Assembly (NCBI RefSeq): GCF_023016805.1
Contig: NZ_JALKCH010000001.1
Coordinates: 428,396-492,395, forward strand
Source of the DNA: Ancylobacter crimeensis
Lineage (GTDB): Bacteria; Pseudomonadota; Alphaproteobacteria; Rhizobiales; Xanthobacteraceae
Direction: 5' to 3'
DNA: 64,000 bases
A program made the position numbers and the translations under genes. Each line of letters starts with the position of its first letter. Within the stretch, counting starts at the first letter, position 1. Shown here one piece after another: positions 16,609-25,812 of this stretch. Below the pieces are notes generated by a model. That model saw nothing but the letters and a program-made list of their open reading frames with translations. It was not told the DNA's origin and made no database searches.

Positions 16609-18837
16609 TTAGTTGACGCCCCGCGCCCCGCGCAGGTCGGCTTCGATCTGCAACTGCGAATGGCCGCCGAAACGCGCCTTGTAGACCTGCGCATTTTCCA
16701 TGACCCGCTGCACGTAGTTACGCGTCTCCGAATAGGGGATGCGCTCCACCCAGTCGATCGGATCGACCCGCGGGTCGCGCGGATCGCCATATTGCGCGAT
16801 CCATTTGGAAACATTGCCGCGGCCGGCATTATAGGCCGCGAAGGTCAGGACATAGTTGTCCTGATAGCCCTCCAGCAGGTCGCGCAGCTCGGCGGCGCCG
16901 AAGCGCACATTGGTCGCCGGATCGGTGTGAAGCTTCGAGGGATCGAAGGACACGCCCTCGCGCCGGGCAATAGTGCGTCCCGTCGCCGGCATCACCTGCA
17001 TCAACCCCGTCGCGCCGGCGCGCGAGACGATCGCAGCGTTGAACATGCTTTCCTGCCGGGCAATGGCGTAGATCAGCGCGCGGTCGATCTCAGGCCCGAT
17101 CGGCTGGTAGCTCGGGATGCCGATGGTCGGATAGGCCGTCGCTTCAAGTGGAATGCCACGATTGAGCGCATTCTTGCCGATCACCACCATGGCGCGGGCG
17201 TCGCGGAAGCTGCCAGCAAGCTCGCCCAGAAGGCCGAGCGTCGCTTCGTCAGGGAGACGCTCGGAAAGGTCGGACGCCAGTGCAATGGCGAGGTCCCGAC
17301 GGCCGGTCTGCTCCAGCAGCTTGAAGATCTGCACGCCCTCGTCACGCGAGAAGGCGACACGCTGGCTCGGTCCCGCGGCCGGGGCCGCGCGCGCGCCGAC
17401 CAGCGGCTTACCGATGCGGGCGCGGGCGAGCTGGCCGTAATAGGTGGTGCCATAAGCCGCCGCGACATCATACTGGGCGCGCGCCTGCCCTGTGCTGCCC
17501 ATCGCCTCCAGTGCGCGGCCCTGCCAATAGAAGCCGCGTGCGATGGTCGCCGGATGGGTCTGTCCCTCCGGTATGCGCGAGAAATGCTGGAGCGCCGTGC
17601 GCGGATCATTGAGGAATCGCAAGGCGATCCAGCCGGCGGTGAAGAACGCTTCCGAACGCACGTGCTCGCCCTCCGGCGGCACGGCATCGCGTACGACGGC
17701 ATAGGCGGTGCGATAGTCGCCCGCATCGAGCAATTCGCGCGAAACGAGCCGTCGCTCGGTCCACCACTCGTCCGGATCGACGAGGGCACCCGCGTCCTTA
17801 GGCGCACTGGCGAGTGCGCTCGCCGCGGCGGCATCGTTGCCGGCCCGACGCAGAATCTTGGCGCGGGTGTAGATATAGGCGGGGTCCGAGCGCATCGACA
17901 TCGGAACCGCGTTCAGCAGCGTGGCGGGATCGCCTCCCTTGGCGAAAAGTGCCACGCGGGCTTTGGCGAGCGCCATGACGTCCGATCCCGCGCGCTCCGC
18001 CGCCCTGAGCCCACGCGCGGCATCCTCGGCATAGAGCATCTTGTCGGCGCGGTATTTGTGGTCGGCGCGGGTCAGCAGGCCGCTGAACTCGACCATCACG
18101 GTCGATTCGACATCCTCCGAGAGCGGATCCTCGCGCCAGGCATCGCGCAGCCACGCTGTGCCCGCCTGTCTCTCTCCAGTGGCGAAAAGGGCGCGGGCAA
18201 AGGCGATCTTGCCTTCGCCGGAGATCGGCGGCCGCTCGGCAAAGAAGGCGCGGATCGTGCCGGGATCGCGATTTTCGGCATAGAGAAGATATTCAAGCCG
18301 GCGCCGCAGCACGGTTGGGGTGGGCAATGTCGGATGGGTGCGCAGGATATCCTGTGCGCGGTCGAAGCCGACGCCCCTAGCGGTGACGCGCAGTGCCAGC
18401 CAGCGCACGAGTGCCTGCGCACCGGGATCGCGGAGCTGGTCGGCCGCGTCCAGAGCGCCCGACGCGTCGCCCTTCTCGACCAGCGCCATCGCCTGCTGCA
18501 GATTGCCGAGCGCACCGCTGAAGGCCGGCATGGCCTGGGCGGCGACGGAGCCGGTCGGGCGCGGATCAGGCGCAAATCCCAGGGGCTTGCTCGGGGGCGC
18601 ACTGGTCGCCGTCTTGCCAGACGGCTTGCTGCTCGCGGTCTTCGCCGTCCCCTTGGCCGCCTCCTTCCCCTTGCCCTTGGCAGGCGGGGTAACGGCGAGG
18701 GTCTTTTGGGCCGGCTTCTTGTGCTTGGGATCCTTGGGCGTTTCGGCGTGGACGGCACTGAGGCCCATGGTGGAAGCGAGCAGCAACGCACCGATCGAGC
18801 CAGCGACGCCAAGGCGACGGACGCGGTTCTGGTGCAT
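16609..18837 (-). CDS. slt: Soluble lytic murein transglycosylase (Slt70-like)
   Basis: A 742-residue periplasmic enzyme that cleaves the MurNAc-GlcNAc bond of peptidoglycan with formation of 1,6-anhydro-MurNAc. It has a signal peptide, a Lys/Ala/Pro-rich linker (residues ~30-95), a long helical superhelix typical of Slt70, and a C-terminal SLT domain. Catalytic Glu is in ARQESMFNAAI; GATGLMQVMPAT and FAAYNAGRGNV are family motifs. It converges on the OmpA-family operon, so two cell-wall functions end tail to tail here. Confidence 0.95.
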   Translation of the reverse strand: MHQNRVRRLGVAGSIGALLLASTMGLSAVHAETPKDPKHKKPAQKTLAVTPPAKGKGKEAAKGTAKTASSKPSGKTATSAPPSKPLGFAPDPRPTGSVAAQAMPAFSGALGNLQQAMALVEKGDASGALDAADQLRDPGAQALVRWLALRVTARGVGFDRAQDILRTHPTLPTPTVLRRRLEYLLYAENRDPGTIRAFFAERPPISGEGKIAFARALFATGERQAGTAWLRDAWREDPLSEDVESTVMVEFSGLLTRADHKYRADKMLYAEDAARGLRAAERAGSDVMALAKARVALFAKGGDPATLLNAVPMSMRSDPAYIYTRAKILRRAGNDAAAASALASAPKDAGALVDPDEWWTERRLVSRELLDAGDYRTAYAVVRDAVPPEGEHVRSEAFFTAGWIALRFLNDPRTALQHFSRIPEGQTHPATIARGFYWQGRALEAMGSTGQARAQYDVAAAYGTTYYGQLARARIGKPLVGARAAPAAGPSQRVAFSRDEGVQIFKLLEQTGRRDLAIALASDLSERLPDEATLGLLGELAGSFRDARAMVVIGKNALNRGIPLEATAYPTIGIPSYQPIGPEIDRALIYAIARQESMFNAAIVSRAGATGLMQVMPATGRTIARREGVSFDPSKLHTDPATNVRFGAAELRDLLEGYQDNYVLTFAAYNAGRGNVSKWIAQYGDPRDPRVDPIDWVERIPYSETRNYVQRVMENAQVYKARFGGHSQLQIEADLRGARGVN

Positions 18838-19274
18838 GCTACGGGCTCCTCTCGATCGTTCGGCTCCGGGTCGCTTCGGCGCGGACCGTAATCCGCCACC
18901 AGCGCTGGCAGCATTTGTCGCGCGATCTTATTGACGAAACGCTAACCACGACCGGGAAAACGCCGTTTGTGGGAAAGTGCACGTCATCTCGTCTTGCCAG
19001 CCTGCTTTTCATGCAGACACGGCGAAACATGGGCAGCCTGACCTATCACGGGCGATCTGCCAAGGGCGGAGCACCGACCGCCACCCCAATGCCCGCGAAT
19101 GCCTGCAAGATCGGGCCGGCAGCGACAAGAACGCGCTTCCCCCCGGGCCGTCGACGTATTATCTGATGCCCCCTTGCAACGTGAAGCACCGGATGAGGTC
19201 GAACGCGGTCGTTCGGAGGCTTCGCGAAGCGCATCGTGATCCTCATTCGCCGCCCAATTCCTCAGGAGCCCCCC
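18838..19274. other. Divergent intergenic region between slt and dapA
   Basis: About 437 bases separating leftward slt from rightward dapA, expected to hold both promoters. I see no clear gene, hairpin or consensus promoter. An aggag ribosome-binding site lies just before dapA. Confidence 0.4.
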
Positions 19275-20165
19275 ATGTCCCACCAGCCGCCGTTCCGTGG
19301 CTCGTACACGGCACTCGTCACGCCGTTTCGCGATGGGGCGCTTGATGAGAAAGCCATCCGCGGGCTGGTCGACTGGCAGATCGAGGAGGGTACCCACGGC
19401 CTCGTGCCGGTCGGGACCACCGGCGAGAGCCCGACCGTTTCGCATGAGGAGCACAAGGCCGTCGTCGAGTGGTGCGTCGAGCAGGCGGCCGGCCGTGTGC
19501 CGGTGATCGCCGGAGCGGGTTCGAACTCGACCGCCGAAGCCATCGACCTTGCCCGCCATGCCGAGAAGGCGGGAGCGGATGCGGTGCTTGTCGTCTCGCC
19601 TTATTACAACAAGCCCGGCCAAGAAGGCCTCTATCAGCATTACAAGGCCGTGAACGATGCGATCGGCATCCCGATCATCATCTACAACATTCCCGGCCGC
19701 TCCGTGGTGGATGTGTCGGTCGACACCATGGCGCGGCTTTTCGAACTCAAGAACATCACCGGGGTAAAGGATGCGACCGCGAATCTGGCGCGCGTCTCGC
19801 AGCAGCGTCAGGCGATGGGACCGAGCTTCAACCAGCTCTCGGGCGAGGACGCCACCGCGCTTGCCTTCATGGCGCATGGCGGCCATGGCTGCATCTCGGT
19901 GGCCTCCAATGTCGCCCCAAAGCTGTGCTCGCAGCTGCAGAACGCCTGCCTCGCCGGTGACTACGCGGCAGCGTTGAGCCTGCAGGACCGGCTGTTCCCG
20001 CTGTTCCAGGCCCTGTTCTTCGAGACCAACCCCTCGCCGACCAAATATGCCCTCTCGGTGCTCGGCAAGATGAGCGACGAGGTGCGGTTGCCGATGGTGC
20101 CGGTCACCGACACCTGCAAGGAGGTCGTGCGTGCCGCCATGGTGCATGCCGGCCTCATCAACTGA
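19275..20165 (+). CDS. dapA: 4-hydroxy-tetrahydrodipicolinate synthase
   Basis: DapA condenses pyruvate with aspartate semialdehyde in the lysine and diaminopimelate pathway. The 296-residue protein is a TIM barrel. The Schiff-base Lys is in [10 protein letters not shown] (near residue 164), the catalytic Tyr in [18 protein letters not shown], and GTTGES is the substrate loop. ATG 19275 has an aggag site; an in-frame upstream ATG at 19236 lacks one. Confidence 0.97.
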   Translation: MSHQPPFRGSYTALVTPFRDGALDEKAIRGLVDWQIEEGTHGLVPVGTTGESPTVSHEEHKAVVEWCVEQAAGRVPVIAGAGSNSTAEAIDLARHAEKAGADAVLVVSPYYNKPGQEGLYQHYKAVNDAIGIPIIIYNIPGRSVVDVSVDTMARLFELKNITGVKDATANLARVSQQRQAMGPSFNQLSGEDATALAFMAHGGHGCISVASNVAPKLCSQLQNACLAGDYAAALSLQDRLFPLFQALFFETNPSPTKYALSVLGKMSDEVRLPMVPVTDTCKEVVRAAMVHAGLIN

Positions 20166-20246
20166 CGGGTCTGGAAAAGCCGCCGTCAGCGCCTATTTCT
20201 CGTGATTCTGCGGGACGTTATCGCCCGCAGCGCACGAACCGGATGA

Positions 20247-20729
20247 ATGCCGATGGCCGAAAACAAGAAACAATTGCCGCGCAAGGTCGTCGCCGACAAC
20301 CGCCGCGCGCGCTTCGACTATGAGCTCGGCGAGACGTTCGAGGCGGGTATCGCCCTTCACGGCACCGAGGTGAAGAGCCTTCGCGGGGGCAAGGCGACCG
20401 TGGCGGAGAGCTATGTCTCGGCGAAATCGGGCGAGGCGATCCTCTACAACGCCTTCATCCCGGAATATCTCCAGGCCAACCGCTTCAACCATGAGCCGCG
20501 CCGTCCGCGCAAGCTGTTGTTGCACAAGCGGGAAATTGCGAAGCTGTGGCAGGCGGTGGAGCGCGAGGGCATGACCGTGGTGCCGCTGCGCATCTATTTC
20601 AACGAGCAGGGCCGTGCCAAGGTCGAACTCGCCGTCGCCCGTGGCCGCAAGGCGCATGACAAGCGCGAGGCGGCGAAGGAAAAGGATTGGGCGCGCGACA
20701 AGCAGCGGCTGATGCGCGATCGCGGTTGA
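20247..20729 (+). CDS. smpB: SsrA-binding protein SmpB
   Basis: SmpB binds tmRNA and brings it to stalled ribosomes for trans-translation. At 160 residues it has the OB-fold core ([36 protein letters not shown]-like [12 protein letters not shown]) and the basic C-terminal tail ([12 protein letters not shown]) that enters the A site. ATG 20247 or 20253 could start it. The tmRNA gene is not in this window. Confidence 0.97.
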   Translation: MPMAENKKQLPRKVVADNRRARFDYELGETFEAGIALHGTEVKSLRGGKATVAESYVSAKSGEAILYNAFIPEYLQANRFNHEPRRPRKLLLHKREIAKLWQAVEREGMTVVPLRIYFNEQGRAKVELAVARGRKAHDKREAAKEKDWARDKQRLMRDRG

Positions 20730-20749
20730 TATTCAGCGATAACAAAAGA

Positions 20750-21223
20750 TTATTGGTCGTTCTTCACATCGAGATTGAGCTGGTAGTGAAGGAAGCCGGA
20801 CGGCCCGCCGGTCACGCTGTCATAGAGCGTGCGCGCCGTCGCGTTGGTCTGGTGGGTGAGCCAGTAAATCCCCGGCGCTCCGATTTGCCGTGCCTGATCA
20901 GCTACATAGCCGATCAGCGCGCGCCCGGTGCCGCGGCCGCGCGCGGCCGGCGCCACATACAGGTCCTCCAGATAGACGGACCGGGTGGCGACCCAGGTGG
21001 AGCGGTGCTCGATGAAATGCACCAGCCCCAACGCTTCGCCCGTTGCCGCATCCACCGCGATCGCGCCATGGACGGGTTCGGCAGAGTCCATCAGCCGCTC
21101 CCAGGTGAGGGCGCTGGTCGCGGCGGGGATGTCGACCTCATAGAAGCGTTGATAAGCCGCCCAGAGGATAGTCCAGTCAGTGCAGTCAGTTGGATGAAGA
21201 GACCGAATGACCGTCTCGGACAT
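20750..21223 (-). CDS. GNAT family N-acetyltransferase
   Basis: A 157-residue acetyl-CoA-dependent acetyltransferase. The acetyl-CoA loop appears as APAARGRGTGRALI (Q/RxxGxG/A type) preceded by the beta strand VYLEDLYV. C-terminal motif B is seen in YWLTHQTNATARTLYD. Substrate unknown. It lies 33 bases downstream of efp on the same strand and may be co-transcribed with it; that alone does not make it an EF-P modifier. Confidence 0.88.
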   Translation of the reverse strand: MSETVIRSLHPTDCTDWTILWAAYQRFYEVDIPAATSALTWERLMDSAEPVHGAIAVDAATGEALGLVHFIEHRSTWVATRSVYLEDLYVAPAARGRGTGRALIGYVADQARQIGAPGIYWLTHQTNATARTLYDSVTGGPSGFLHYQLNLDVKNDQ

Positions 21224-21256
21224 CTCGCCCGGCCTCCCTTTCCTTACACCCGTCGA

Positions 21257-21826
21257 TCAGTCCTTGGCGCGCTCGACATAGGAGCCGTCCGCGGTCATCA
21301 CCACGATACGGGTACCGGTCGAGATGTGCGGGGGGACGGCGGAACGAACGCCGTTCGACAGGACGGCCGGCTTGTAGGAGGAGGAGGCGGTCTGCCCCTT
21401 CATCGCCGGCTCGGTCTCGACCACCTCGAGCACCACGCGCTGCGGCAGTTCGATGGCGATGGCGTTGCCCTCGTGAACGGAGAGCATCACCTGCATGCCT
21501 TCCTGCAGATAGGCCGACTGGTCGCCGATGTCGTCGGCCTGCATGGCGATCTGGTCGTAGGTCTCGGGGTTCATGAAGTGGAACCCTTCGCCGTCGGAAT
21601 AGAGGAAGGTGTGCGGCCGGTCCTCGACATGGGCGCGCTCGACCTGCTCGGTGGTGCGGTAGCGCTCCGAGATCTTGGTGCCGTCCGAGATGCGGCGCAT
21701 GTCGAGCTGGGTGACCGGGGTGCCCTTGCCGGGGTGGATGTTCTCGGCGGTGAGCACGACGTAGAGCCTGCCGTCGATGTCGACCACGTTGCCCTTGCGC
21801 AGCGTGCTGGCGATGACCTTGACCAT
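21257..21826 (-). CDS. efp: Elongation factor P
   Basis: EF-P relieves ribosome stalling at polyproline stretches. ATG 21826 gives 189 residues, the usual length. The modification loop reads [10 protein letters not shown] with the target Lys at residue 34, the position that EpmA beta-lysylates in Escherichia coli. Three beta-barrel domains are evident, ending in a [10 protein letters not shown] tail. The gene for the modifying enzyme, epmA, starts divergently 109 bases away. Confidence 0.97.
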   Translation of the reverse strand: MVKVIASTLRKGNVVDIDGRLYVVLTAENIHPGKGTPVTQLDMRRISDGTKISERYRTTEQVERAHVEDRPHTFLYSDGEGFHFMNPETYDQIAMQADDIGDQSAYLQEGMQVMLSVHEGNAIAIELPQRVVLEVVETEPAMKGQTASSSYKPAVLSNGVRSAVPPHISTGTRIVVMTADGSYVERAKD

Positions 21827-21935
21827 TGCGGTCCTCTGGCTGTTGGGTGGGCGCACTCCATGCGCGCACCGGGATGTCCGTTGGGCGCCTCCTATACAAG
21901 CGCGCCCGCCCGCCGCCAACCCCGGAGAGACGGCG

Positions 21936-23009
21936 ATGTCCGCCGCGACGCCCATCATTCCCGTGCCCGCTCCCGCCTCGCCCTGGTGGGCGCGCGATGT
22001 CCATGCCGACCGCCGGGCCTTCCTGATGGCGCGCCAGCGAATCACGGCGGGCGTCCGCGGCTTCTTTGCCGCGCGCGATTTCGTGGAGGCGGAGACGCCG
22101 ATCCTCCAGGTTTCGCCCGGCAACGAGACGCATCTGGCCGCCTTCGCGACCGAACTGGTGCGCCCGGACGGTACGCGCGCGCCGCGCTATCTGCACACCT
22201 CACCGGAATTCACCGCCAAGAAGCTGCTGGCGGCGGGGGAGGAGCGGCTGTTCGTTCTGGCGCGGGTGTTCCGCAATGGCGAGCGCACCACGCTTCACCA
22301 TCCCGAATTCACCATGCTGGAATGGTATCGCGCCGGGGCCGCCTATGACGTGCTGATGGAGGATTGCGCCGGCCTGCTGGCGGCGACGGCGGATGCGGCG
22401 GGCACGCGCCGGCTGACCTTCCGCGGCCGGGAGGCCGATCCTTTCGTCGCGCCGGAGCGGCTGACGGTGGCCGATGCGATCCGGCACTTCGCCGGCATCG
22501 ACCTGTTCGTCAGCATCGCGCCGGATGGCGCGACCGACCGCGACACGCTGTGGCACGCGGCCCGGGAGGCCGGCATCCGGGTTGCGGAGGATGACATCTG
22601 GGCGGATGTGTTCACCCGCATATTGGTGGAGAAGGTCGAGCCGCATCTCGGCATGGGGCGGCCGACCGTGCTGTGCGAATACCCCGTCGCCGAAGCGGCG
22701 CTCGCTCGCCCCAAGCCGGGCGACCCGCGTGTCGCGGAGCGCTTCGAGCTTTATGCCTGCGGCGTGGAACTCGCCAACGCCTTCGGCGAGCTCACCGATG
22801 CCGCCGAGCAGCGTACCCGCTTCAATCGCTGGATGGACGAGAAGGAACGCATCTATGGCGATCGCTACCCGATCGACGAGGATTTCCTCGCCGCGCTGGC
22901 GATGATGCCGGAAGCCTCGGGCATCGCACTGGGGCTGGACCGGCTGGTGATGCTGGCCAGCGGGGCGAGCCGCATCGAACAGGTGCTGTGGGCACCGGTT
23001 GAAGGGTAG
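21936..23009 (+). CDS. epmA: EF-P--lysine aminoacylase EpmA (GenX/PoxA)
   Basis: EpmA is a truncated class II lysyl-tRNA synthetase homologue without the anticodon-binding domain that attaches (beta-)lysine to EF-P. The 357 residues show class II motif 1 ([13 protein letters not shown]), the [12 protein letters not shown] region, motif 2 ([19 protein letters not shown]) and motif 3 ([12 protein letters not shown]). A ggag site precedes ATG 21936. Pairing with divergent efp, which keeps the target Lys, supports a working modification path. EpmB (lysine 2,3-aminomutase) is not in this window. Confidence 0.96.
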   Translation: MSAATPIIPVPAPASPWWARDVHADRRAFLMARQRITAGVRGFFAARDFVEAETPILQVSPGNETHLAAFATELVRPDGTRAPRYLHTSPEFTAKKLLAAGEERLFVLARVFRNGERTTLHHPEFTMLEWYRAGAAYDVLMEDCAGLLAATADAAGTRRLTFRGREADPFVAPERLTVADAIRHFAGIDLFVSIAPDGATDRDTLWHAAREAGIRVAEDDIWADVFTRILVEKVEPHLGMGRPTVLCEYPVAEAALARPKPGDPRVAERFELYACGVELANAFGELTDAAEQRTRFNRWMDEKERIYGDRYPIDEDFLAALAMMPEASGIALGLDRLVMLASGASRIEQVLWAPVEG

Positions 23010-23095
23010 GGCGCGGGTTCGGCCGGACGGGGACGCCGGGAGCGGCGCGCTGTCCGCTCCTTGAGGTCGCGATGACGGCGGAGGGCGCGGGCGCC

Positions 23096-23797
23096 TCAGC
23101 CCTCTGCGTCGAGAAACCCCCGCACCTGTGCGAACACCGCGCGGAACATGTCCGGCGTCAGCACGCCGGTGTTCGTGTTGTAGCGGGAGCAGTGGTAGCT
23201 GTCGAAAAGCGCGACCTCGCCGCGCTCGTTCCGCCCGCCGATGCGGTGGCGGGCACCGTGGACGAATTTGAAGTGCGAAAGCCGTTCGCCATGGGCGGCC
23301 AGCACCTGGTCATGGGCGATCTTGCCTAGAGCGACGATGGCGGCGACGCCCGGCAGTTCCGCCAGCGTCGCGGACAGGAAGGGGCGGCAGGTACGCATTT
23401 CCTGTGTGGTCGGCTTGTTTTCCGGCGGCACGCAGCGCACCGCGTTGGTGATGCGGGCGTCGACGAGGCGCAACGTGTCGTCGGGGCGCGCCTCGAACCG
23501 GCCGATCGCGAAGCCGTATTCGATCAGCGTCGCATAGAGAAGTTCGCCGGCATAGTCCCCCGTGAAGGGCCGTCCGGTGCGGTTGGCTCCGCGCAGTCCG
23601 GGCGCGAGGCCGACAATGAGCAGGCGTGCCTCGCGCGGCCCGAAGGAGGGCACCGGCGCGTTGCTCCATGCCGGCTCGGCCGCGCGCCATGTCTCGCGAA
23701 AGGCGACAAGGCGCGGGCAAAGCGGGCAATCGCGCGAGGGCTCCGACGCGGTCGGCATTGCCGCGGGCAGGCTGTCGGAACGGGGGCGGGCGACCAT
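23096..23797 (-). CDS. Family 5 uracil-DNA glycosylase (UdgB-like)
   Basis: Removes uracil, and in this family also other deaminated bases, from DNA. The 233-residue protein has four Cys expected to hold a [4Fe-4S] cluster: Cys24 and Cys27 (CPLC), one in NAVRC, and one in MRTC. Motif A is GLAPGLRGANRTGRPFTGD, with GLAPG lacking the polar water-activating residue seen in other UDG families, as is normal for family 5. Motif B is SYHCSRYNTNTG. Start may instead be ATG 23758. Confidence 0.9.
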   Translation of the reverse strand: MVARPRSDSLPAAMPTASEPSRDCPLCPRLVAFRETWRAAEPAWSNAPVPSFGPREARLLIVGLAPGLRGANRTGRPFTGDYAGELLYATLIEYGFAIGRFEARPDDTLRLVDARITNAVRCVPPENKPTTQEMRTCRPFLSATLAELPGVAAIVALGKIAHDQVLAAHGERLSHFKFVHGARHRIGGRNERGEVALFDSYHCSRYNTNTGVLTPDMFRAVFAQVRGFLDAEG

Positions 23798-23839
23798 GGC
23801 GGGGCGGTGCTCGGCGGGCAGGGTAAGGCAGGGAACGGC

Positions 23840-24460
23840 TCAGCCTTCCGGCAGATCGTCCGGCGTTCCGGTGGCGGCCGGGGTGCGCCGTTCAAGGAAG
23901 CGCGGCGTCTCCTGCATCCGGCCCGAACGCTCGCCGGGGTCGCGGCCGATGCGGGACTGCAGTTCCACGAGGTCGATGAAGGCATCGGCCTGCCGGCGCA
24001 ATTCGTCGGAGATCATGGGCGGCTGGGTATTGACGGTGGACACCACGCTCACCCGCACGCCCTTGCGCTGCACCGCCTCGACCAGCGAGCGGAAATCGCC
24101 GTCGCCGGAGAAGATCACGATGTGGTCGACATGGGCGGCCAGTTCCATCGCGTTGACCGCGAGCTCGATGTCCATGTTGCCGCGAATCCGGCGGCGGCCC
24201 TGACTATCGGTAAATTCTCGTGCCGGCTTCGTAACGACCGAATAGCCGTTGTAATCCAGCCAGTCGAGCAGCGGGCGGATGGACGAGTATTCCGAATCTT
24301 CGACCAGGGTCGTGTAGTAGAATGCACGCAAAACATAGCCGCGCCCCTGAAATTCCTTCAGGAGCCGCTTATAATCAATATCAAACCCAAGTGATTTCGT
24401 TGCCGAATATAGGTTGGCACCGTCAATAAAAAGGGCAATCTTTTCCATTCCAGGCGTCAT
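23840..24460 (-). CDS. NYN domain protein, LabA/DUF88 family
   Basis: A PIN-like putative ribonuclease of about 206 residues. The acidic metal-site motifs are FIDGANLY near the N terminus, MDIELAVNAM near residue 95, and FSGDGDFRSL near residue 115. The fold core (LRAFYYTTLVED, LDWLDYNGYSVVTK) matches the conserved rhizobial form. RNA target unknown. The tail after residue ~165 is polar and probably disordered. ATG 24460 and 24448 are both possible starts. It is divergent from rpoZ. Confidence 0.88.
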   Translation of the reverse strand: MTPGMEKIALFIDGANLYSATKSLGFDIDYKRLLKEFQGRGYVLRAFYYTTLVEDSEYSSIRPLLDWLDYNGYSVVTKPAREFTDSQGRRRIRGNMDIELAVNAMELAAHVDHIVIFSGDGDFRSLVEAVQRKGVRVSVVSTVNTQPPMISDELRRQADAFIDLVELQSRIGRDPGERSGRMQETPRFLERRTPAATGTPDDLPEG

Positions 24461-24695
24461 GATACGCAATTTCCGAAGGCAAGGTAAAATGATGATGCGC
24501 ACCGCGTGCGCGATAACGCTGGCGAATGTATCACACCGCCATTGTGGCGCGTAGTGGGCGGAGGTACGTAATTCGTGAGCCGGCCACGGGTGGTCCGGTC
24601 GCTTCCGCGTGAAGCGGCTCCGGCTTGCCCTTCCGGCGCTGTTGCGATAAGGGGAGGGTTGATCCCCCTAAATTCCACCTCAGGAGTGCCGAGGC

Positions 24696-25085
24696 ATGGC
24701 TCGCGTTACCGTCGAGGATTGCATCGACAAGGTCGACAACCGCTTCGAGCTCGTTCTGCTCGCGGGCCACCGCGCCCGGCAGATCTCCTCCGGTCAGCCG
24801 ATCACGATCGACCGCGACAACGACAAGAATCCGGTCGTCGCGCTGCGCGAGATCGCCGACGAGACGATCTCGCCGGAAGACCTCAAGGAAGATCTGATCC
24901 ACTCGCTGCAGAAGTTCACCGAGGTGGACGAGCCCGAGCCCGAGACCGTTCCGCTCATCGCCTCCAGCGTCGAGGGCGGTGCGGACGATTCCGACATCAT
25001 GCTCGACCGCATGACCGAGGAAGAGCTGCTGGCCGGCCTGCAGGGCCTCGTGCCGCCGGAGCCGAGCGACGACGAAGAGGGCTGA
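24696..25085 (+). CDS. rpoZ: DNA-directed RNA polymerase subunit omega
   Basis: Omega helps fold and hold the beta-prime subunit and is part of the ppGpp site. At 129 residues it has the core [13 protein letters not shown] and [15 protein letters not shown], and the acidic C-terminal extension normal in Hyphomicrobiales. A caggag ribosome-binding site precedes it. The bifunctional rsh gene lies ~700 bases downstream on the same strand, the same neighbourhood as the rpoZ-spoT pair of other proteobacteria, here split by a small opposite-strand gene. Confidence 0.97.
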   Translation: MARVTVEDCIDKVDNRFELVLLAGHRARQISSGQPITIDRDNDKNPVVALREIADETISPEDLKEDLIHSLQKFTEVDEPEPETVPLIASSVEGGADDSDIMLDRMTEEELLAGLQGLVPPEPSDDEEG

Positions 25086-25251
25086 CGCCGTCCCGATATC
25101 CCGCCGCGCCGGCCATCCGGCGCCGCGGATCGTGCCATTGCCGCCCGGCCTGCCTCCGCTCCGCGGATGGTGCGCCGGGCGGTGCTGTTTACGGGGCAAG
25201 GCCGGGGAGGAGAGAGGACGCCGCGGCGCATCGGCCGGCGCCCCTCCGGTC

Positions 25252-25527
25252 TCAGGCGACGCGACGGGGGGCATGCCGCGGCATCTCGTCGATGGGGGTG
25301 GCGGCATCGCGGAGAAGCGGACTGGGCGCCGTCGTCACGGCATCGTCCCCCGCCGCCAGCGCGGCGAGATACTGTTCCAGATCCGCAGCGCGGGCGCGCA
25401 TCTCAACAAGTTCCATAGCATCCCGTCGCGAAGCCATCCCGCAGAACAGGATGCCGCCCAGCAGGCCGAGTATGCCGCCGATCACATAGGCGATGAGATA
25501 GCCCAGCCATGGAAAAAATGCATCCAT
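25252..25527 (-). CDS. Small membrane hypothetical protein
   Basis: A 91-residue protein with an N-terminal glycine-rich hydrophobic hairpin or helix (LGYLIAYVIGGILGLLGGILF) and a charged helical C terminus. An aggga ribosome-binding site precedes ATG 25527. Family not recognised. It sits between rpoZ and rsh on the opposite strand. Confidence 0.6.
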   Translation of the reverse strand: MDAFFPWLGYLIAYVIGGILGLLGGILFCGMASRRDAMELVEMRARAADLEQYLAALAAGDDAVTTAPSPLLRDAATPIDEMPRHAPRRVA

Positions 25528-25812
25528 GGGTACGTCCCTATGGCCAAAGAGCGTTTGAATTGTTCGTTAATTTGTGACGATTTTCTAAGCAATGGCAAGC
25601 TGTAAAATTGCGCGCACACCGCTCCGCAACCGTCATCCGGATACCGCGAAACGGTCGTTTCGTTGCGGTGGAATGCGGCTGTGCAAGGCACGCCCCGTAT
25701 CGCCTCGCGATCTTGCGCAGTGCAATCACGATCTTGCGCAGTGCATGCGCGATGATGATATTCGAGTGAGCCGACCCGCCTGTGGAGTCGGGGCTTCGCG
25801 GGTTGATCTGTC

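Noticed and set aside
16660..18891. 743-codon open frame antisense to the lytic transglycosylase
   Set aside because: Mirror of a well-supported SLT-domain gene; no recognisable motifs in the opposite strand.
20162..20196. Terminator after dapA
   Set aside because: A 7-bp ctgacgg/ccgtcag stem has a 14-nt loop and no proper T run; too weak to list as a feature.
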